Origin: Chinchilla lanigera
Taxonomy: Eukaryota; Chordata; Mammalia; Rodentia; Chinchillidae
Assembly (NCBI RefSeq): GCF_000276665.1
Contig: NW_004955418.1
Span: forward strand, 912,213 to 976,212
DNA: 64,000 nt
Reading direction: 5' to 3'
A program made the position numbers and the translations under genes. Below are positions 10,480 to 22,376 of this stretch, piece by piece (position 1 is the stretch's first letter; each line of letters starts with the position of its first letter). The notes beneath the pieces were generated by a model, which did no database searches, had not been told where the DNA came from, and saw only the letters and a list, made by a program, of their open reading frames with translations.

Positions 10480-10950
10480 AAAACTGTAGCCCCTTTTGAT
10501 CCTTGGACCCCCAGGAAAAGCTTGGAACTTTGGCTAATTATTATGGCTCATATCTAGTATCGCCCGAAAGCCTCACGCACTCACAGGTGATGCTTTGGAG
10601 TGTGACTGGATCATGGGTGTGTGATGCCAGATTAGTCCGCTGATGAGTTTTGGGTGTGATGATGGAGTGGACTGACTGAAGCTGGACCATCCACCCTGGT
10701 TGTGGGTGGCACCAACCAATAAGCTTGCAGCCTGAATGGGATAAAAAGAGCAAGCGGAAGGAAGACTGCTGCTTCCTGCCTGCCATGTGGGGACTGTTTC
10801 TCCTCTGCCATGTCCCTCTGCCATGCTGCCCTGCCCTAGAGAAAATGGACTTTGGACTAGAACCTCTTCAAACTGGGAGGCAAAAATAAACCTTTCTTCC
10901 TTTAACTTGGGTGCCAGCTGTTCTGTGTCAGCAAGGAGAAAGTAAGACGC
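10480..10950 (+). mobile_element. LTR-like interspersed repeat (possible MaLR-type solo LTR)
   Basis: Unlike the surrounding DNA, it contains a gtgggtggcaccaaccaata block, a TATA-like gggataaaaag (10738-10748), and an aataaa signal (10885-10890) followed by ttcttcctttaactt and a tail ending near gacgctgac. This promoter-then-polyA order is typical of solo LTRs of the mammalian MaLR group. No internal retroviral genes are present. Family assignment is uncertain. Confidence 0.45.
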
Positions 10951-12249
10951 TGACTGGTGCTAGAAGGGCCTGACTAGGAAGGCTGGGCACAGGAGGGCTG
11001 GCCGTGCCTGTGGTCACAAGACGGGAACCCAGCTAGGGCCGGGTTTGGATGGAAATACTGGCCTTCATTCTCCCGGCCCAAGACTCCACTAATTCTAGAT
11101 TGAGGTCTTAGGGCTTAAATGTGTCCTGTCTCCATAAGTCAATAGGTCCTGAAGCCCTTCAGCCATTACAGTTGTTTCCCAGAACGCACATGCGCACATA
11201 CACACACACACTTTTTGTTTTTTTGAGACAAGGTCTCACTACACAGTTCAAGCTGCTCCAAACTCATTATATAGCTTGGCCTGGCCTCAAACTCTTGGTG
11301 ATCCTCCTGCCTTAGCTTCCTGAGAGCTGGGATTACTGGTGTGCGCTACCACGGCCAGCGCTTCAACCTAGATTTTAGCCCATCCGAAGGCTGCCCAGGT
11401 TCAAGCACCATCACTGGTTCCTACTGTCCCCTAGACAAAATGCACCTGCTTGTCCTGGGCCTTGAAACTAACCCATGTCATTCCCTGGGCTCCCTCTGGT
11501 GTGATCTCCTCAGTGCCCCGGAAGTGCCAGTCCCCAACCCTGCTAGGAATGTGGTGTGCTCTTTCAGGGCCCAGCTGTACTCACACTTCCTCCAGGAAGC
11601 ACCTCCTGGGCTCTCTGCTCCATGCACATCTTTTGCCCACCACAGGGGTGAGGCTGGAGTGTTCACCAGGCCCTTTATGAAGGACCTCACATTCTGCTGC
11701 ACCTTACTGCTCAGGAGTGACGTCCCTGATGATCAGTACACTGAGGCTGAGGGAAAACAGCCTTTTGCAGCAGGTCATGTAGCTTGTGTCAACTTGTGGC
11801 TTGTGGCTCCAGGCCACCTTCCTGCTGCTCCTGAGCAGGACCAGAAGGAGTTCCAAGCTCTTCTTGGCAGTCCGCAGCCTGTGGCACTGCAACCGGGACC
11901 CTCAAGCTCAGACCTGACCACCGTACCAGGCCCCTTGCGCAGGCCAGGCCAGGCCAGGCCCTGCTCCCAGGATATTTACTCGTCTGCTGCCATGAGCCTC
12001 CAACACTTGTGAGCAGACAGCACCCCACCCCCAGCTCTCCCTCCAGGGGGAAAGTCCAGCAAGTGAGCGGGTGAGTTTGCCCCGCGGGATGGGAGGACAG
12101 CAGCTGGGCGGTGCTACACAGAAGAGGGTCCTCAGGCCCAGACTTACGGGTGAGGCAGACTCAGTCTCCCTTAGGTCAGTCTACCTGGGAAGCTTTGTTG
12201 CTGTGTTAGCCCCATCCCACTGTAGCAACCCCTCAAAGATTGTTTTGCT
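10951..12249. other. Intergenic; one SINE only
   Basis: Apart from the B1 at 11205, the sequence is unique. A caggc-type pentamer is tandemly repeated at about 11941-11960. The 223-codon plus-strand frame here has no recognisable domain. Confidence 0.55.
11205..11358 (-). mobile_element. B1-type SINE, minus strand
   Basis: tttttgagacaaggtctcac to gggattactggtgtgcgc, preceded by a short CA run. Confidence 0.9.
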
Positions 12250-12402
12250 TTTGTTTTTTTTTTTGAACTATGGTCTTGCCATGTAGTGCAAGCTGGCCTT
12301 GAACTCACTATGCAGCCCAGGATGGCCCCAAACATGCAGCAATCCTCGTGCTTCAGCCTCCCAATTGCTGGGATCACAGGCATCCGCCACCACACCTGGC
12401 TC
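12250..12402 (-). mobile_element. B1-type SINE, minus strand
   Basis: T run, ggtcttgccatgtagtgc, gccttgaactcactatgc, then gatcacaggcatccgcc. Confidence 0.9.
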
Positions 12403-12416
12403 TTTCTTCAAAGGCT

Positions 12417-12514
12417 TTTGTTTTGTTTTGTTTTGTTTTCAGTACCAGGAATCAAACTCATGACCTCGTGCTTGCCAGGCAGTTGCTGTGCCACTGAGCT
12501 GTATACCAGCCCCC
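12417..12514 (-). mobile_element. ID SINE, minus strand
   Basis: A (ttttg)n tail, then cagtaccaggaatcaaactc to ccactgagctgtatacc. Confidence 0.9.
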
Positions 12515-13079
12515 TCAAAGGCTTTTAAATGGGTGACAGCTCTCCACTGCCTAGGCCTAGATGCCAGGGCTTTACCCACCAGCACCCTCACTCTTTCTCC
12601 CAGAATCCCCTTCTCCACCATCCCCACAGCCCCCAGCATGGGCGGAGGGCTACCTGGATAGCGAGCCACTAGACCTGTCACATCCCTCTTTGAGCCCCCC
12701 TGTATAAATACTTCAGGTCCTGCAGCACTCCCCAACACCAGGTCTGCTTTGGGGAACAGGGCAACCAGTGGAGTCATGAGAGTCCACAGGGCCAGCAAGA
12801 GGGTGGCAGGGAAACCAGGGTCAGCACCTCCTGCCAGGCTGAGCCAGGCCAGAACCCAGAACCTGGGGAGGGAAAGAGACCAAAGGGTTGCTTCTTCCTC
12901 AGGATCCCTGAGGGCCACCAGCAAAGGAAGAGAAAATGAGCAAGGAGCTCAGTCCAGCTCCCCAAATCCTCCCACGAGTTGCACTGAGGGCCATGGGGGC
13001 GGAGAAGCAGGGCAGGCTCCTGACCAGACCCTGCCAGGGGTGGGGGTTGAGCGCCAGGCACCCTCGTGATGAGGCTGGC

Positions 13080-13240
13080 CGCAGGGCGATTAATCCTGTG
13101 GGGTCTGTGCATCAGCCTCCCCCCGCCCCCAGCCTCTCATGGCCAACTCCACTGCCTACCCTGGGAGTTAATCTCCGCTTGGGGGACTTCTCAGCCGCTG
13201 TCACTGCGGCATTAATTCTGAGGCAGAGGGAGGCAGGAAG
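13080..13240. promoter_or_regulatory. Candidate conserved noncoding element
   Basis: Unique sequence with three homeodomain-type cores in 160 bp: gattaat (13088), gttaatct (13167) and cattaattc (13210). It has no repeat signature and no open frame. Regulatory function is a guess from composition. Confidence 0.3.
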
Positions 13241-13444
13241 GAGGGAGTACGGTTGGGGGTGGATGGTCTCCTTGGGAAGGTTTGTGATCAGCAGCTGGCG
13301 AGAAGTGGTCCCAAAGGATGGAAACTGGGTCCTTTTCAAGGCCCCGTCCCAGACAATAGTTGAGGAGTAACCCATGTTATGCCCCTCAGACCATCAGAGC
13401 CCCTGTACCCCTGGCCTCCAGCCTGCTTGTCCACCAGCTGAGCC

Positions 13445-13560
13445 CCAAATGCAATTTGCAGTTTTGACAGCAGATGTCTCTGCTATTATGATTTATCAAA
13501 ATGCTTAAGGTAAATAATGCACACATATTTATAGGAAGGAAAAGGGGGGCAGAGGCTGAA
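13445..13560. promoter_or_regulatory. Candidate conserved noncoding element, AT-rich
   Basis: An AT-rich unique block with gcaatttgca, tttatca and taaataatgc motifs sits in GC-rich intergenic DNA. It matches no SINE or MIR that I recognise. Conservation has to be tested. Confidence 0.3.
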
Positions 13561-14774
13561 TAGGGTAAGGGGCTCGGGGATGCACCTCTGACTCTCCTCC
13601 ATAATCAGATCAGAAGGCGGACCCAGCCTGGGCCTGAGAGGGTGGACTGGGGTGACACTAAGTCTGCCCAGCACTGGTCCCCAGGAGGGCAGCAGGCAGC
13701 CAGTGGCTGGACCTGTCTTGCTGGGCCCCCTGCCAGGCCTGGGAGGCGGCCACCTGGGGGAAGCAGCTGAGCCACGCTCACACCTCAGCCGTGTTTCCAT
13801 GGCTTCACTGCGTCCCCGCTCCCGAGGGCTCCCTCACCTTATCAACAGCAGCGGGCACTGTCCTTCCCCTCAGCCTCGCAGCCACCCCCACCTGACCCCC
13901 AGCAGTGGCCTGTCCATCCCACTGCTGTCTACTGCTGTGGAGCAAAACCTCAACCCCGGGGTGCGCCCTCCTTGGCAGGCGTGGGGGGGCCGGGAGAGCC
14001 TGTGAAGAAGGCTGGGCAGCCTGGGCAGGCAGAGGGGCAGGAGCCTGTGAGGTGGGGGTGCCGCACACTGTGGGCCCAGAACACCCGGCCCATTGCTCTG
14101 GGCTGCTCACCCCTTACCCTTACTCTAGAATTTCCAGACCTCTCTGGGCTTGACAACATATGACTAAAGGATTTTATTGGATATTCTGATTTGAAAAAAA
14201 ATATATGTTCAATGCAGAAAAAAGAGAGAAAGAAAGAAAACTCCCCCAACTCAGAAAATGTTACGGGCATGCCTAAAGGTAGCGCGTGAGATGGGGCCAG
14301 GGATCCCTCCCAGCCTGAAGCACAACCAGGTGCTGCAGTAAGGGCTGGTTCAGAGTGCAGAGGACCCTGCTGTGTGACCCGAACATCTCTGTCTCTGGGA
14401 AACTTCATTCCCTCCTGTCGGGGGATAACCGACCAGCGCCTGCCTCGTGAAGACGCTGCAGGCACAGGGACGCACTGAACTGGGTCCATGTTCAGCCCCT
14501 TGCTGTGAGGTCAGAGGACAGCATAAGCATCTCTAGCGAAAGGCAAAGAGGCTTGTCTGTTTGCGGGGCTGGGGATCCACTCTGGGCCTTGTATTCCCAG
14601 CCCTGGGGCTCTTTTTTAGTAAGTTTTCCTCATCCATGGTCAGCATCCTCACCAGGGTCAGAAATGCACTTGAGGAAAAAAATGTCCAGAAAGAAGAGAT
14701 ACAGTAATGTGTTTCTTTAGTCCACAGACGTTTTCCACCCATTCCAGGTGCAGAGTGCTAGCCCAGCACCCAGC

Positions 14775-14922
14775 CGCCAGTACTGGGGATTACATCCAGG
14801 GCCTTCACACTGAGCTACCTGCCCGGTCCTTCTTTGCTGGAAACTGAAATGTCCTGTTTCAGCCTCCCAGAGTGCTAGGATTGCAGGCATGCATGTGCCA
14901 CCCTGCCCTGGTCACTGCTCTT
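14775..14922 (-). mobile_element. B1/ID dimeric SINE, minus strand
   Basis: ccagtactggggattacatc to actgagctacctgcccgg, then a B1 half ending gattgcaggcatgcatg. Confidence 0.8.
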
Positions 14923-15870
14923 CTGAGAAGAGAGAAAAAGACAGCAGGCAGGGACAGGGAGGTGGCAACAGGAAATGAACTTGCGTCTTACCTGCTATGG
15001 AGCATGAGGCTGGGGCAGTGACCACCTGAGCCCCCAGATCAAGTCCCACCAATCCAGTGGCTAAGCCTGGAGCCCTGGAGGCCAGCTTGGCTCCCCTGGG
15101 CCCACCCCATCTGCATGTCCTGCTGCCTGGAATCTGAGGTAGCAGTTGTTGTCTGGCAGGAGGGGAATGGAATTTAAAACTGAGAGATGGCAGGTGAATG
15201 GGCAGACAGAGATGAAAGTGTTTGCTCCAGCAGCCTGGTTGGCAGCCTCAGGGGACCATCCTGTGTACCCCGCCATCTTTCCCAGCAAGAAAGGCCCTCA
15301 ATACAGATGTTAGTTGGGCTCTGGGGATAGGACCCCATGCAGGGCTGTGTGACCTTGAGGCACAGCAAGGCCCCTCTGTGTCCCACCCCTTCTACAGGGT
15401 CTGTGGGCAAGGTCTGTAGTATTGCCATGCTGTTGGCCGCTTGTCCCTCCCCGACCTTGACGGCTGTCCGCAGTGGCCTGTTTGTCCAGAGCTGTAGGTG
15501 GGCAGTGGGGGTGCAGTGACCTCCAGCTGCCCACCACTGGCGCTGGGAGGGGTAGGAGCTGGTGCGGCAATCAGGTCAGAGCCTCGCAGCCTTGACTATA
15601 GCCGAGTGTCCCCATCACCATCTTCTCTGCGGCAGTGTGAGCTGGGCTGAGCCTAGGAACGCAGGCTGGGCCCAAAGCAGAACCCGCCCCCTGGCCCCTC
15701 GCCTCATGCCCCTGTCCCTGATGGAGAGATGCTGTGGGTCTCGGTGCTGTGAGGGGAACTTGTTGCTCTGCAAAGCACCTTGGCAAGTGCCCTAGTCTAC
15801 AACTCTGGCTTCGTTGCCCTTTCCTGAGAACAGAGGCAAGGGCGATTGGCCAAGGTCATCCAGTGAGGAG

Positions 15871-15874
<4 letters not shown>

Positions 15875-15922
<48 letters not shown>
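15875..15922. repeat. (CA)n microsatellite
   Basis: Uninterrupted CA run of about 24 units. Confidence 0.97.
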
Positions 15923-15925
<3 letters not shown>

Positions 15926-16130
15926 AAATGTGACTGACATACCAGGCCCAGCAAAGGTGGAGGAACCCGCATGTGCAGACTCCCAGGCTCCCTCCTCATT
16001 CATGGAGGCAGCAGGTTCTCTTCCCAAGGCAGCGAGGAGCCTGGATTCTAATCAGGGAGCTGCCACCATCTTGCTCTTGGGCAAGCCACATGCTCTTAGA
16101 CTGCATCTTCTCATTTATATAATGGGTAAT

Positions 16131-16318
16131 GGCTGGGTGTGGTGGTGAACACCTGCAATCACCGGACTCTGGGGACTGAGGCAGGATGACTGCATGGTTT
16201 AGGCCCAACTAGAGAATTTAGCAAGACCCTGTTTCAAGATTAAAACAACAACAACAAAAGGCTGGGGATGTAGCTTAGTGTGAAGGCTCTGGGTTCAATA
16301 CCGTGTACAGAAGAAAAA
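16131..16318 (+). mobile_element. B1/ID dimeric SINE
   Basis: B1 half (ggctgggtgtggtggtgaac to gcaagaccctgtttc), an A/CAA linker, then an ID half (ggctggggatgtagctta to gggttcaataccg). Confidence 0.88.
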
Positions 16319-16999
16319 GTAACATGGTAAAATTCTCTGTCCAGATTACTTCTTAGCACCAAAGAACTAAAGTTACTCAACAAATTAAAACTGTTCCAGA
16401 CTGAAGACTAGGCTTCCACTTAGCCTTGGGCCAAGGAGAAACATCCCTCCAGAGAGCACAGCTCACGGCCCACACTCCATCCGCGGGGGCTGTCCCGCAT
16501 CCTTCTTCCCTCTCAGCATGACCACAGCAGACTCACAGCAGAGGGCCAAAGGCCCCATCTGGAATCCTGAGTCCAGCCAGCATACGGGACGGGGATGTCA
16601 GTTTGGGGTGCAGGGGTAAGGGCAGCTAGAGACTAGGTCAGGCCAAGCCAGGCTGCTAAGGGGGAGGGGGTGCCTGGCAGGCGCTGGGCAGGCCGGGTGG
16701 GGGAGGCCTTAGGGCAGCTACAGAGAACAAAGAGTCTGAGGTTGCCAGGATATTCTGTGTAGCTCAAGCAGGCGGTGATGGGCTTGGGAGAAGGGTTGTG
16801 GCGGCCGTGGGAACTCAGCCTGCTGCCCCCACACCAGCTTCCCCATGCAGACTGGGCCTCAGGACCAGTGAGGGGATGGGGAAGGGTAAGAAGCGGCCAG
16901 AGACCACGTGCTTTCCCAAGTTGCACAGCTGTCAGGGCAAAAATCTGGGAGACGCTGCAGTCAGACATGGCAGAGGTGTCTGCATCACCAAGATCGCAG

Positions 17000-17225
17000 G
17001 TCCACACTGTCACGATGCTGTGACCACACACCCCATGTCATCCAGGTAGCACCACAAGGTCACAGCCACATCACACACAATGCTGCACACAGATTCATCC
17101 AGTTCTATCGCAGGATGACACAATGCCATACAACAGTGTTGTAAACTACTGTCAGACATGCACAGAATCATCCAGTGTCACACATTCAATCCGCATCACA
17201 CTGGAGATGTTACAGGATTGTACAA
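17000..17225. repeat. Degenerate CACA/CATC-rich tract
   Basis: Short cacac, atcca and tgacac variants recur without strict period. The same texture resumes at about 17380-17500 after a B1 insertion. Confidence 0.4.
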
Positions 17226-17237
17226 AATGACAGGATT

Positions 17238-17376
17238 TGCCAGGCATGGTGGTGCACATCTGTAATCCCACTGGAGGAGGAGGAGGAGGGTTTCCATGAG
17301 TTCGAGGTCAGTCTGGGCTACATTGAGTTCAAGGCCAGCCTGGAGTATATAGCAAGACACTGTCTCAAAAAAGGAC
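17238..17376 (+). mobile_element. B1-type SINE
   Basis: gccaggcatggtggtgcac to agacactgtctcaaaaaa, inserted into a degenerate CACA-rich tract. Confidence 0.9.
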
Positions 17377-17514
17377 CACAGGATCATGTGCCACCTTGCA
17401 GTGTCACAAAGCATCCTAAACATGGCCACTGACATCATCTACTAATCCAGGGCCATGTGAGGTCTATCATGGTCTTTCATCCAGCCACAAGCCCATTTTC
17501 ATAATGCCACACAT

Positions 17515-17622
17515 TTTTAGGCCGCTGCACAAGGCTTCATAGGGGTTTTAGGGCCCTGCTAAGTTACCCAAGCTGGGCTTAAACTTGTGATTCTCCTGCC
17601 TGGATGCTGGAATTACAAGCTA
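17515..17622 (-). mobile_element. Old SINE fragment, minus strand
   Basis: taagttacccaagctggg and gtgattctcctgcctgg; heavily decayed B1-like. Confidence 0.6.
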
Positions 17623-17631
17623 TGTCTTACA

Positions 17632-17662
17632 CACACACACGTGCGCACACACATACGTGTGT
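17632..17662. repeat. Short CA/GTGC repeat
   Basis: acacacacacgtgcgcacacac-type alternation, about 30 bp. Confidence 0.8.
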
Positions 17663-19324
17663 GCACGGCCCATGCAGTGGCTGGAGACTGAAACTGTCTC
17701 TAACAGAGTATGGGTACCCAGCTTGTTGAACTCCTTCCTTCCCACCCCCAAAGCTGGCCCTGAATGTCAGATCACTCAGGTGGGGATATGGGCTGCCAGG
17801 GTAGAGGCTCCGAGGGTCGCTATTTCAGGCTTCCACCTGCAGCAGAGAGGAGCCAGCGCACGCTCTTCTGGGAGACAGTTACGTGCACAGTTGGCAAGCA
17901 GTCATCTGGAGGACAGCAGCAGGGGGCTGCAACAGGACAGGGGTATGAGGCAGAGGTACGGAGACCGGAGACAAAAAACACCAAGACCAGCAAGCCCAAG
18001 ACGCAACGAACTCAGCTTGAGAGAGGCGGGCTGGCATAGGACAGGACTGAGGCTGTGCCTGGTCAGGGAGAGGGCACTTGGGCAGGCTGGGGCTTCAGGG
18101 CAGAAGGCAGGCGACATCTTGCCGAGATTTAGTTGAGTACACTTTCAAATCACAGCAGCTCCACTGACTGCTTACTACACAGGCTTGCCCGATTTCAGTT
18201 GCTCCTCAGGCTACTTTTTGGGGAACGTTGCCCTTCCCCAGATGAAGTAACTGGCCCGCACCAGGGATTGGCCTCACAGCTGCCCCCTCCTCTGGTCTCC
18301 TCCAGACCCCAGGGGCTGGGCATCCACTGTTACAAAGAATGTGAGTGGCAAAAGCTGGAAGAGGTGAGGGAGGGGCTTTGAACTTCAGGCATCTCTGCTG
18401 GGAGGGGGCCGAGACTCAGGCTGGGCTGTGGGCTGGCACAGGAAAAGGCGCAGGCCGGCTGAGTCACAGCACCCCCCCGGAGCTGGCACCAGAGCCATCC
18501 ACCCCACACCTGCAGGCGTGCCAACGAGGGCCGGCCGAGGCCATCTGCAGCCCGTGTGCTGCCAGCGCAGGGTGGGGGCAGGCAGAGGCCTCCAGCCCAG
18601 TGCCCCCTGGTGGCCAGGTTCCCCCCACAGTGCAGGCAAGGACCCCTCCCCACTTGAGGTTCTGGAGGTGCTGCAGTCTGCCTGATGCTGGGGGTTGAGT
18701 GCCCCCAGCTGCAACATCTCCCCCTACTCCCTGCTGGACACCCCCCTTCGGCAGAGCTGCCTGGAGAGATCACAGGCAGCCACATGAAAGGGAATTTTCC
18801 CAGGCAGAGATGCAGTTGAAAGCTGCCTCCCTCCACCCCCGTCAGCCCCTGCTGTTCCAGGCCAGGCTGCTGAGCCCGTGGTGCTCCAAGGGAGCCTGTG
18901 ACACCCGGGAAAGGGTTGTGGGTCAGCAACCCCCCTTTTCTCCTTCCAGGAACAATAGCTGACAGCCCATCTTCCCGACCTCACCACCCACTCAGCTTTA
19001 GAAGTTGCCCCTTCCTTTGTTGTGAAATCCCTCACCCACCTGAAAGCCAAGCTCCAACATCCTCAGGAAGTCCTTCTTCAGGTCTAGCCTCCATCTCCAC
19101 CAAGACAAAGCAGCTAGGTGGAGGAAGCCTCCAGCACTGGATAGAGGCCTCTGTGATGTGTAGGAAGGGGCAGGCAACTGCCACTTCTTCCTGTTCAGTC
19201 TGCCCTGGCCTCCTCGCCCATGTGGCTGTGTGGTGACTTCCCCAGGTACCTGGCCTCTGAGGTCCCATAAAACCTTGTACCAACAAACCTTCGTGGGTAC
19301 AAGAGGTAATCAAAATGAGGGACA
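17663..19324. other. Intergenic, no gene seen
   Basis: GC-rich unique sequence. Long frames on both strands (for example at 18330-18929) lack domains and are taken as chance. Confidence 0.6.
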
Positions 19325-19484
19325 AGGCTGGGCGTGGTGGCGCACGCCTATAATGCCAGCACTTGGGAGGCTGAAGCAGGAGTATCTTTGCGAGTTCAAG
19401 ACCTGCCTGGGCTACAAAGTGAGCTCAAGCCCAACCTGAACTGCACAGTGAGATCCTGTCTCAAAAAGACAAAAAAAAAAAAGG
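19325..19484 (+). mobile_element. B1-type SINE
   Basis: aggctgggcgtggtggcgc to gatcctgtctcaaaaagac plus an A tail. The short agggacaa on both sides may be the target duplication. It is the last SINE before the CXXC5 3'UTR. Confidence 0.93.
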
Positions 19485-19994
19485 ACAAAAATAAAAATTA
19501 GGGACAACCCCAGAACTCAATGTAGGAACCCTCTGGCCTCAAATATGGAAGGAGAGATCTGTGTGTGTATACTGGGCATAGTCAGGGCTCCAGGAGCCTA
19601 GGCCAAAATTCTCCCAGGGGAATCATGTCAGTGGCTGGGGGGTGGGGGGACACGATTAGATCCTGCCATGCAAGAAAAAAGCAGGCAGCCCAGACTGCAC
19701 TCTCAAGTCTGCAGGGTGCTTGCCACTGGCTGGGCTGATGAATCTAGGGGAACAGAGATGGTGGCCCGGGTAAATGTAGATGGTAAGCAGGTGTTAAGGA
19801 GTAGGGTCCAAGCAGATAGGTGGGGTGCTCTCGTGCCAGCCCCTTCTGAATAACCCCCTACTGTATCTAAAAGGCCTCTCTTCCCAAGATAACCCCACTC
19901 TAAGTGTTTCTGGGTTGTCCTCTGCCACACAACCCCTGCCCAGCAACAGCCCCCAAGCCAGGACCCCAAAACTGGACAGCAGTGCTTCGTGACA

Positions 19995-20966
19995 CAAACA
20001 TGCATTCGTTTTATTCACAAAACAGCCTGGTTCCCTAAAACAATACAACAGCATGTTCATCAGCAGGAAGCTGGCCATGGGCAGGTGGCCCCAGGGGGCC
20101 CCTTGAGCACCCACCCCCACCGGCAGGGGATCACAAGAAGAAGCCCTTTCTTCTGCTGCCATTAGCAAGGCCTAAAAAAAGGACTTATTTTCTCTAAGGG
20201 AAGTAGCCAGGATCGGAAATATCAAGACACAGGCTCGCCAGATCTCAGTGGATGAACGAATAGAATTTTCATTTTTCCAAAATCATCACTGTTGGGGTGG
20301 GGGATCCCAGTCAGGGCACCGTGGGTGCAGCACGGCCAGCCTGGGCCTGGGGTGCTCCCTCCCTCCAACAAGCTCCTGCCAGCAGCTCCACACGCGAGGG
20401 TGGGTACAGAGGGGCTTCTACACGGCGCCATCCACATTCTCTTTACAAACGTGAGTGGATTCTCCAGGCAAACTATGCACTATTTTCATGGTCGGAAAGA
20501 ATCAAAGGAAGTTTAAATGAGGGTGGAGTTAAACTGTGCTAAATTACAGTAGTGCTTATTAGTAACTAGATTTCAAAAGGTTACAGAAAATTTACATTCT
20601 CTACACAAAAACAGCATCTCCTGCACAGACAACATCGACATCGACACAGGAAGGAGACTGATTGTCCATTCTTTGCCCAGGAAGTCTCGGTACTTTATAG
20701 ATTCGTCTTTACCTCTTTTTTTTTGTTGTTGTTGTTCTTCCGCAAAAGCAGTTAAATTTTTTTTTCTTTTTCTTTTTATACGAGGGACGTGGAGATGTTA
20801 AAACGACAACAAAAAATATATATATAAAAACAGGAATGAAATCTGTGAGAGAATATTTTTGGTTCTAAAGACGGGTGCATCCGTTTGTCTTCGCCCGAAT
20901 CCCTTGCCGGAGACCACGCGAGCAGTGACATTGCACGGAGAGGGCAGCTTTGGGTTCCCGCCGCCG
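19995..20966 (-). other. CXXC5: CXXC5 3'UTR
   Basis: About 970 nt of unique sequence follows the stop codon and ends at a canonical poly(A) signal. It is free of SINEs and contains an AT-rich block (roughly 20700-20840) with a TA repeat and T/A-runs. The cleavage site should lie 10-25 nt past the signal, near 19985-20000; the exact end is inferred. Confidence 0.8.
20010..20015 (-). terminator. CXXC5 polyadenylation signal AATAAA
   Basis: The minus strand reads AATAAA here, followed about 15 nt later by a GT-rich tract (tgtttgtgtc), the expected downstream element. This is the first canonical signal after the stop codon, and it agrees with a 3'UTR of about 1 kb. Confidence 0.8.
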
Positions 20967-21011
20967 TCACTGAAACCACCGGAAGGCGGCTCCCGTCGGA
21001 AGCATTACCTT
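20967..21011 (-). CDS. CXXC5: CXXC5 terminal coding segment, residues 305-318 and stop
   Basis: The minus strand reads AAG-GTA-ATG and onward to give KVMLPTGAAFRWFQ then TGA, which is the expected C-terminus of CXXC5. A cag acceptor (21012-21014) lies directly upstream, preceded by a pyrimidine-rich tract of about 30 nt. Phase 0 matches the donor of the main exon, so joining the two gives a complete 318-residue protein, close to the 322 residues I recall for human. The segment is only 15 codons including the stop, so it was found by splice logic rather than as an open frame. Confidence 0.95.
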   Translation of the reverse strand, partial: KVMLPTGAAFRWFQ

Positions 21012-22376
21012 CTGGCGGGGGCGGGAGACAAAAACAAGGAGAGAGTTCAGTCAGGGTCCCGGTGGGCCTTGTGCAAAGACGCTCCCCGTGGATGGCCTCA
21101 TGGCCGAGGGATGGGCATGGCTAGAGGCAGCCACCCCGCAGAGTTCCTGCTATCCTCGCCCGGCCAGGCCAGAGGAGAAGCTGTGACCTGCTGGAGGGCC
21201 CTGAGCACCCTGAGGCTCCCGAGCCACTGTGCCCAGGAACCCTCCTTCCAGAGAGGCAAACCCCTTCCCCTGGCCCAAAGGCACCAACACCAGGTGGCCT
21301 TGGTGCATCGGGGGCCGTGTCTGTTTCTGTCAAATGAGCGTGTGCACTGGCTACGTACACGAGTGTGCCTCGTGCTGTGCTAGGGTGCGCAGTGGGCGTG
21401 GAGCAGCGTCGGAGGAGGGACGTCTGGTGCTGAACAAGCGGCTGTATCTATAATGGGAGTATGCGTACTGGGCAGGTATGTGTGCATCTCTAGGCTGGAG
21501 GAAAGGGGGTGCCTTTGTGTGCACATAGGCAAATAAACACATGAGGTCTAGGCCTGGGGAGAGAGTGGCCAAGAGGCCACAGCTGAGCCATTGTTGTTTT
21601 CCAGCCATTCTGGAGATCTGCGTCAAGCCCACTGGCAGAGGAGCAGGGACAGGGGCAGGGACATCGAGTTGAAAAGATGCTTTGTAACCAGGCCTGCCAC
21701 TCCAGCTAGGTCTCCACGTTGGGCACACAGGGACAGGCCCCGCCACAAGAGCAGACAGAAAGCAGCATGGGAAGCTCTGCACCTTCTCTGAGTCAAGCGC
21801 ATGATGGACAGGACCATGTCTATTCCCCAGGCTTGTGGTTATCCCTAACCTAGGCCCCAAATACGCTACCTAGGTGCACAGACCCAGGGTCTTCTCAGGC
21901 CTCTAGGCAGAGCAGCCAGCCCTGGAACCTCTCTACCCTTGAGTGGCCTTGGGGGAAAGCTGGGCTCCAAGCGCAAGTGAAGGGCTTCTCCTCAAGGGCA
22001 CAGGGTCTGTGGCACAGAACCTCTCGGATGGGGCAGGGGACAGTTCCAAAATCCTAGGTCGCAGACTGGATGCTTTAGGGCACGTCCAAGCGTCAGAAAC
22101 TTAGGATCTAGACAGGAATTTTAATACCTGACCCAGACCCCAGGAGGGGCATCGAATCCCAATGCTAGGCCCTTGCAAACTATGGTCTATTGGGATCTCA
22201 GGATTTGGCTTTGACTTTCAGGGCAGTGAACTCGTGTCTTGAAGCCAGACCCCCAGATCCCATGACTGAGTGTCCCCCTAGACACACCAGGTAGGAACGG
22301 TGGGCTCTGGGGTTGTGGGGTGGGTTTGGACTGCCAGACACAAGAGCCCACACACCTCCCTCTAAGGCGCTGTTAC
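21012..22376 (-). other. CXXC5 intron 2
   Basis: This 1365-bp phase-0 intron has donor gtaaca at 22371-22376 and acceptor cag at 21012-21014. It contains no recognisable SINE and no convincing open frame. The donor deviates from consensus at +4 to +6, but the flanking protein joins correctly. Confidence 0.9.

Larger units (their letters stand above)
12515..14774. other. Intergenic, mostly unique
   Basis: No gene recognised. The two AT-rich candidate elements near 13.1 and 13.5 kb lie here, and an A-rich patch is at 14190-14240. Confidence 0.6.
14923..17000. other. Intergenic, no gene seen
   Basis: Unique sequence apart from the CA repeat and the dimeric SINE listed separately. Confidence 0.6.

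Noticed and set aside
11341..12012. 223-codon plus-strand frame
   Set aside because: It begins inside a B1 SINE and continues in unique DNA without domain or exon signals.
1..20000. Exons of a neighbouring gene (PSD2)
   Set aside because: No translated segment resembles a Sec7 or PH domain, so the neighbour must lie outside the window.
22362..22376. CXXC5 ending in VTAP and a stop without splicing
   Set aside because: The extension begins at a GT donor, and the true C-terminus is found in phase at 20967-21011.
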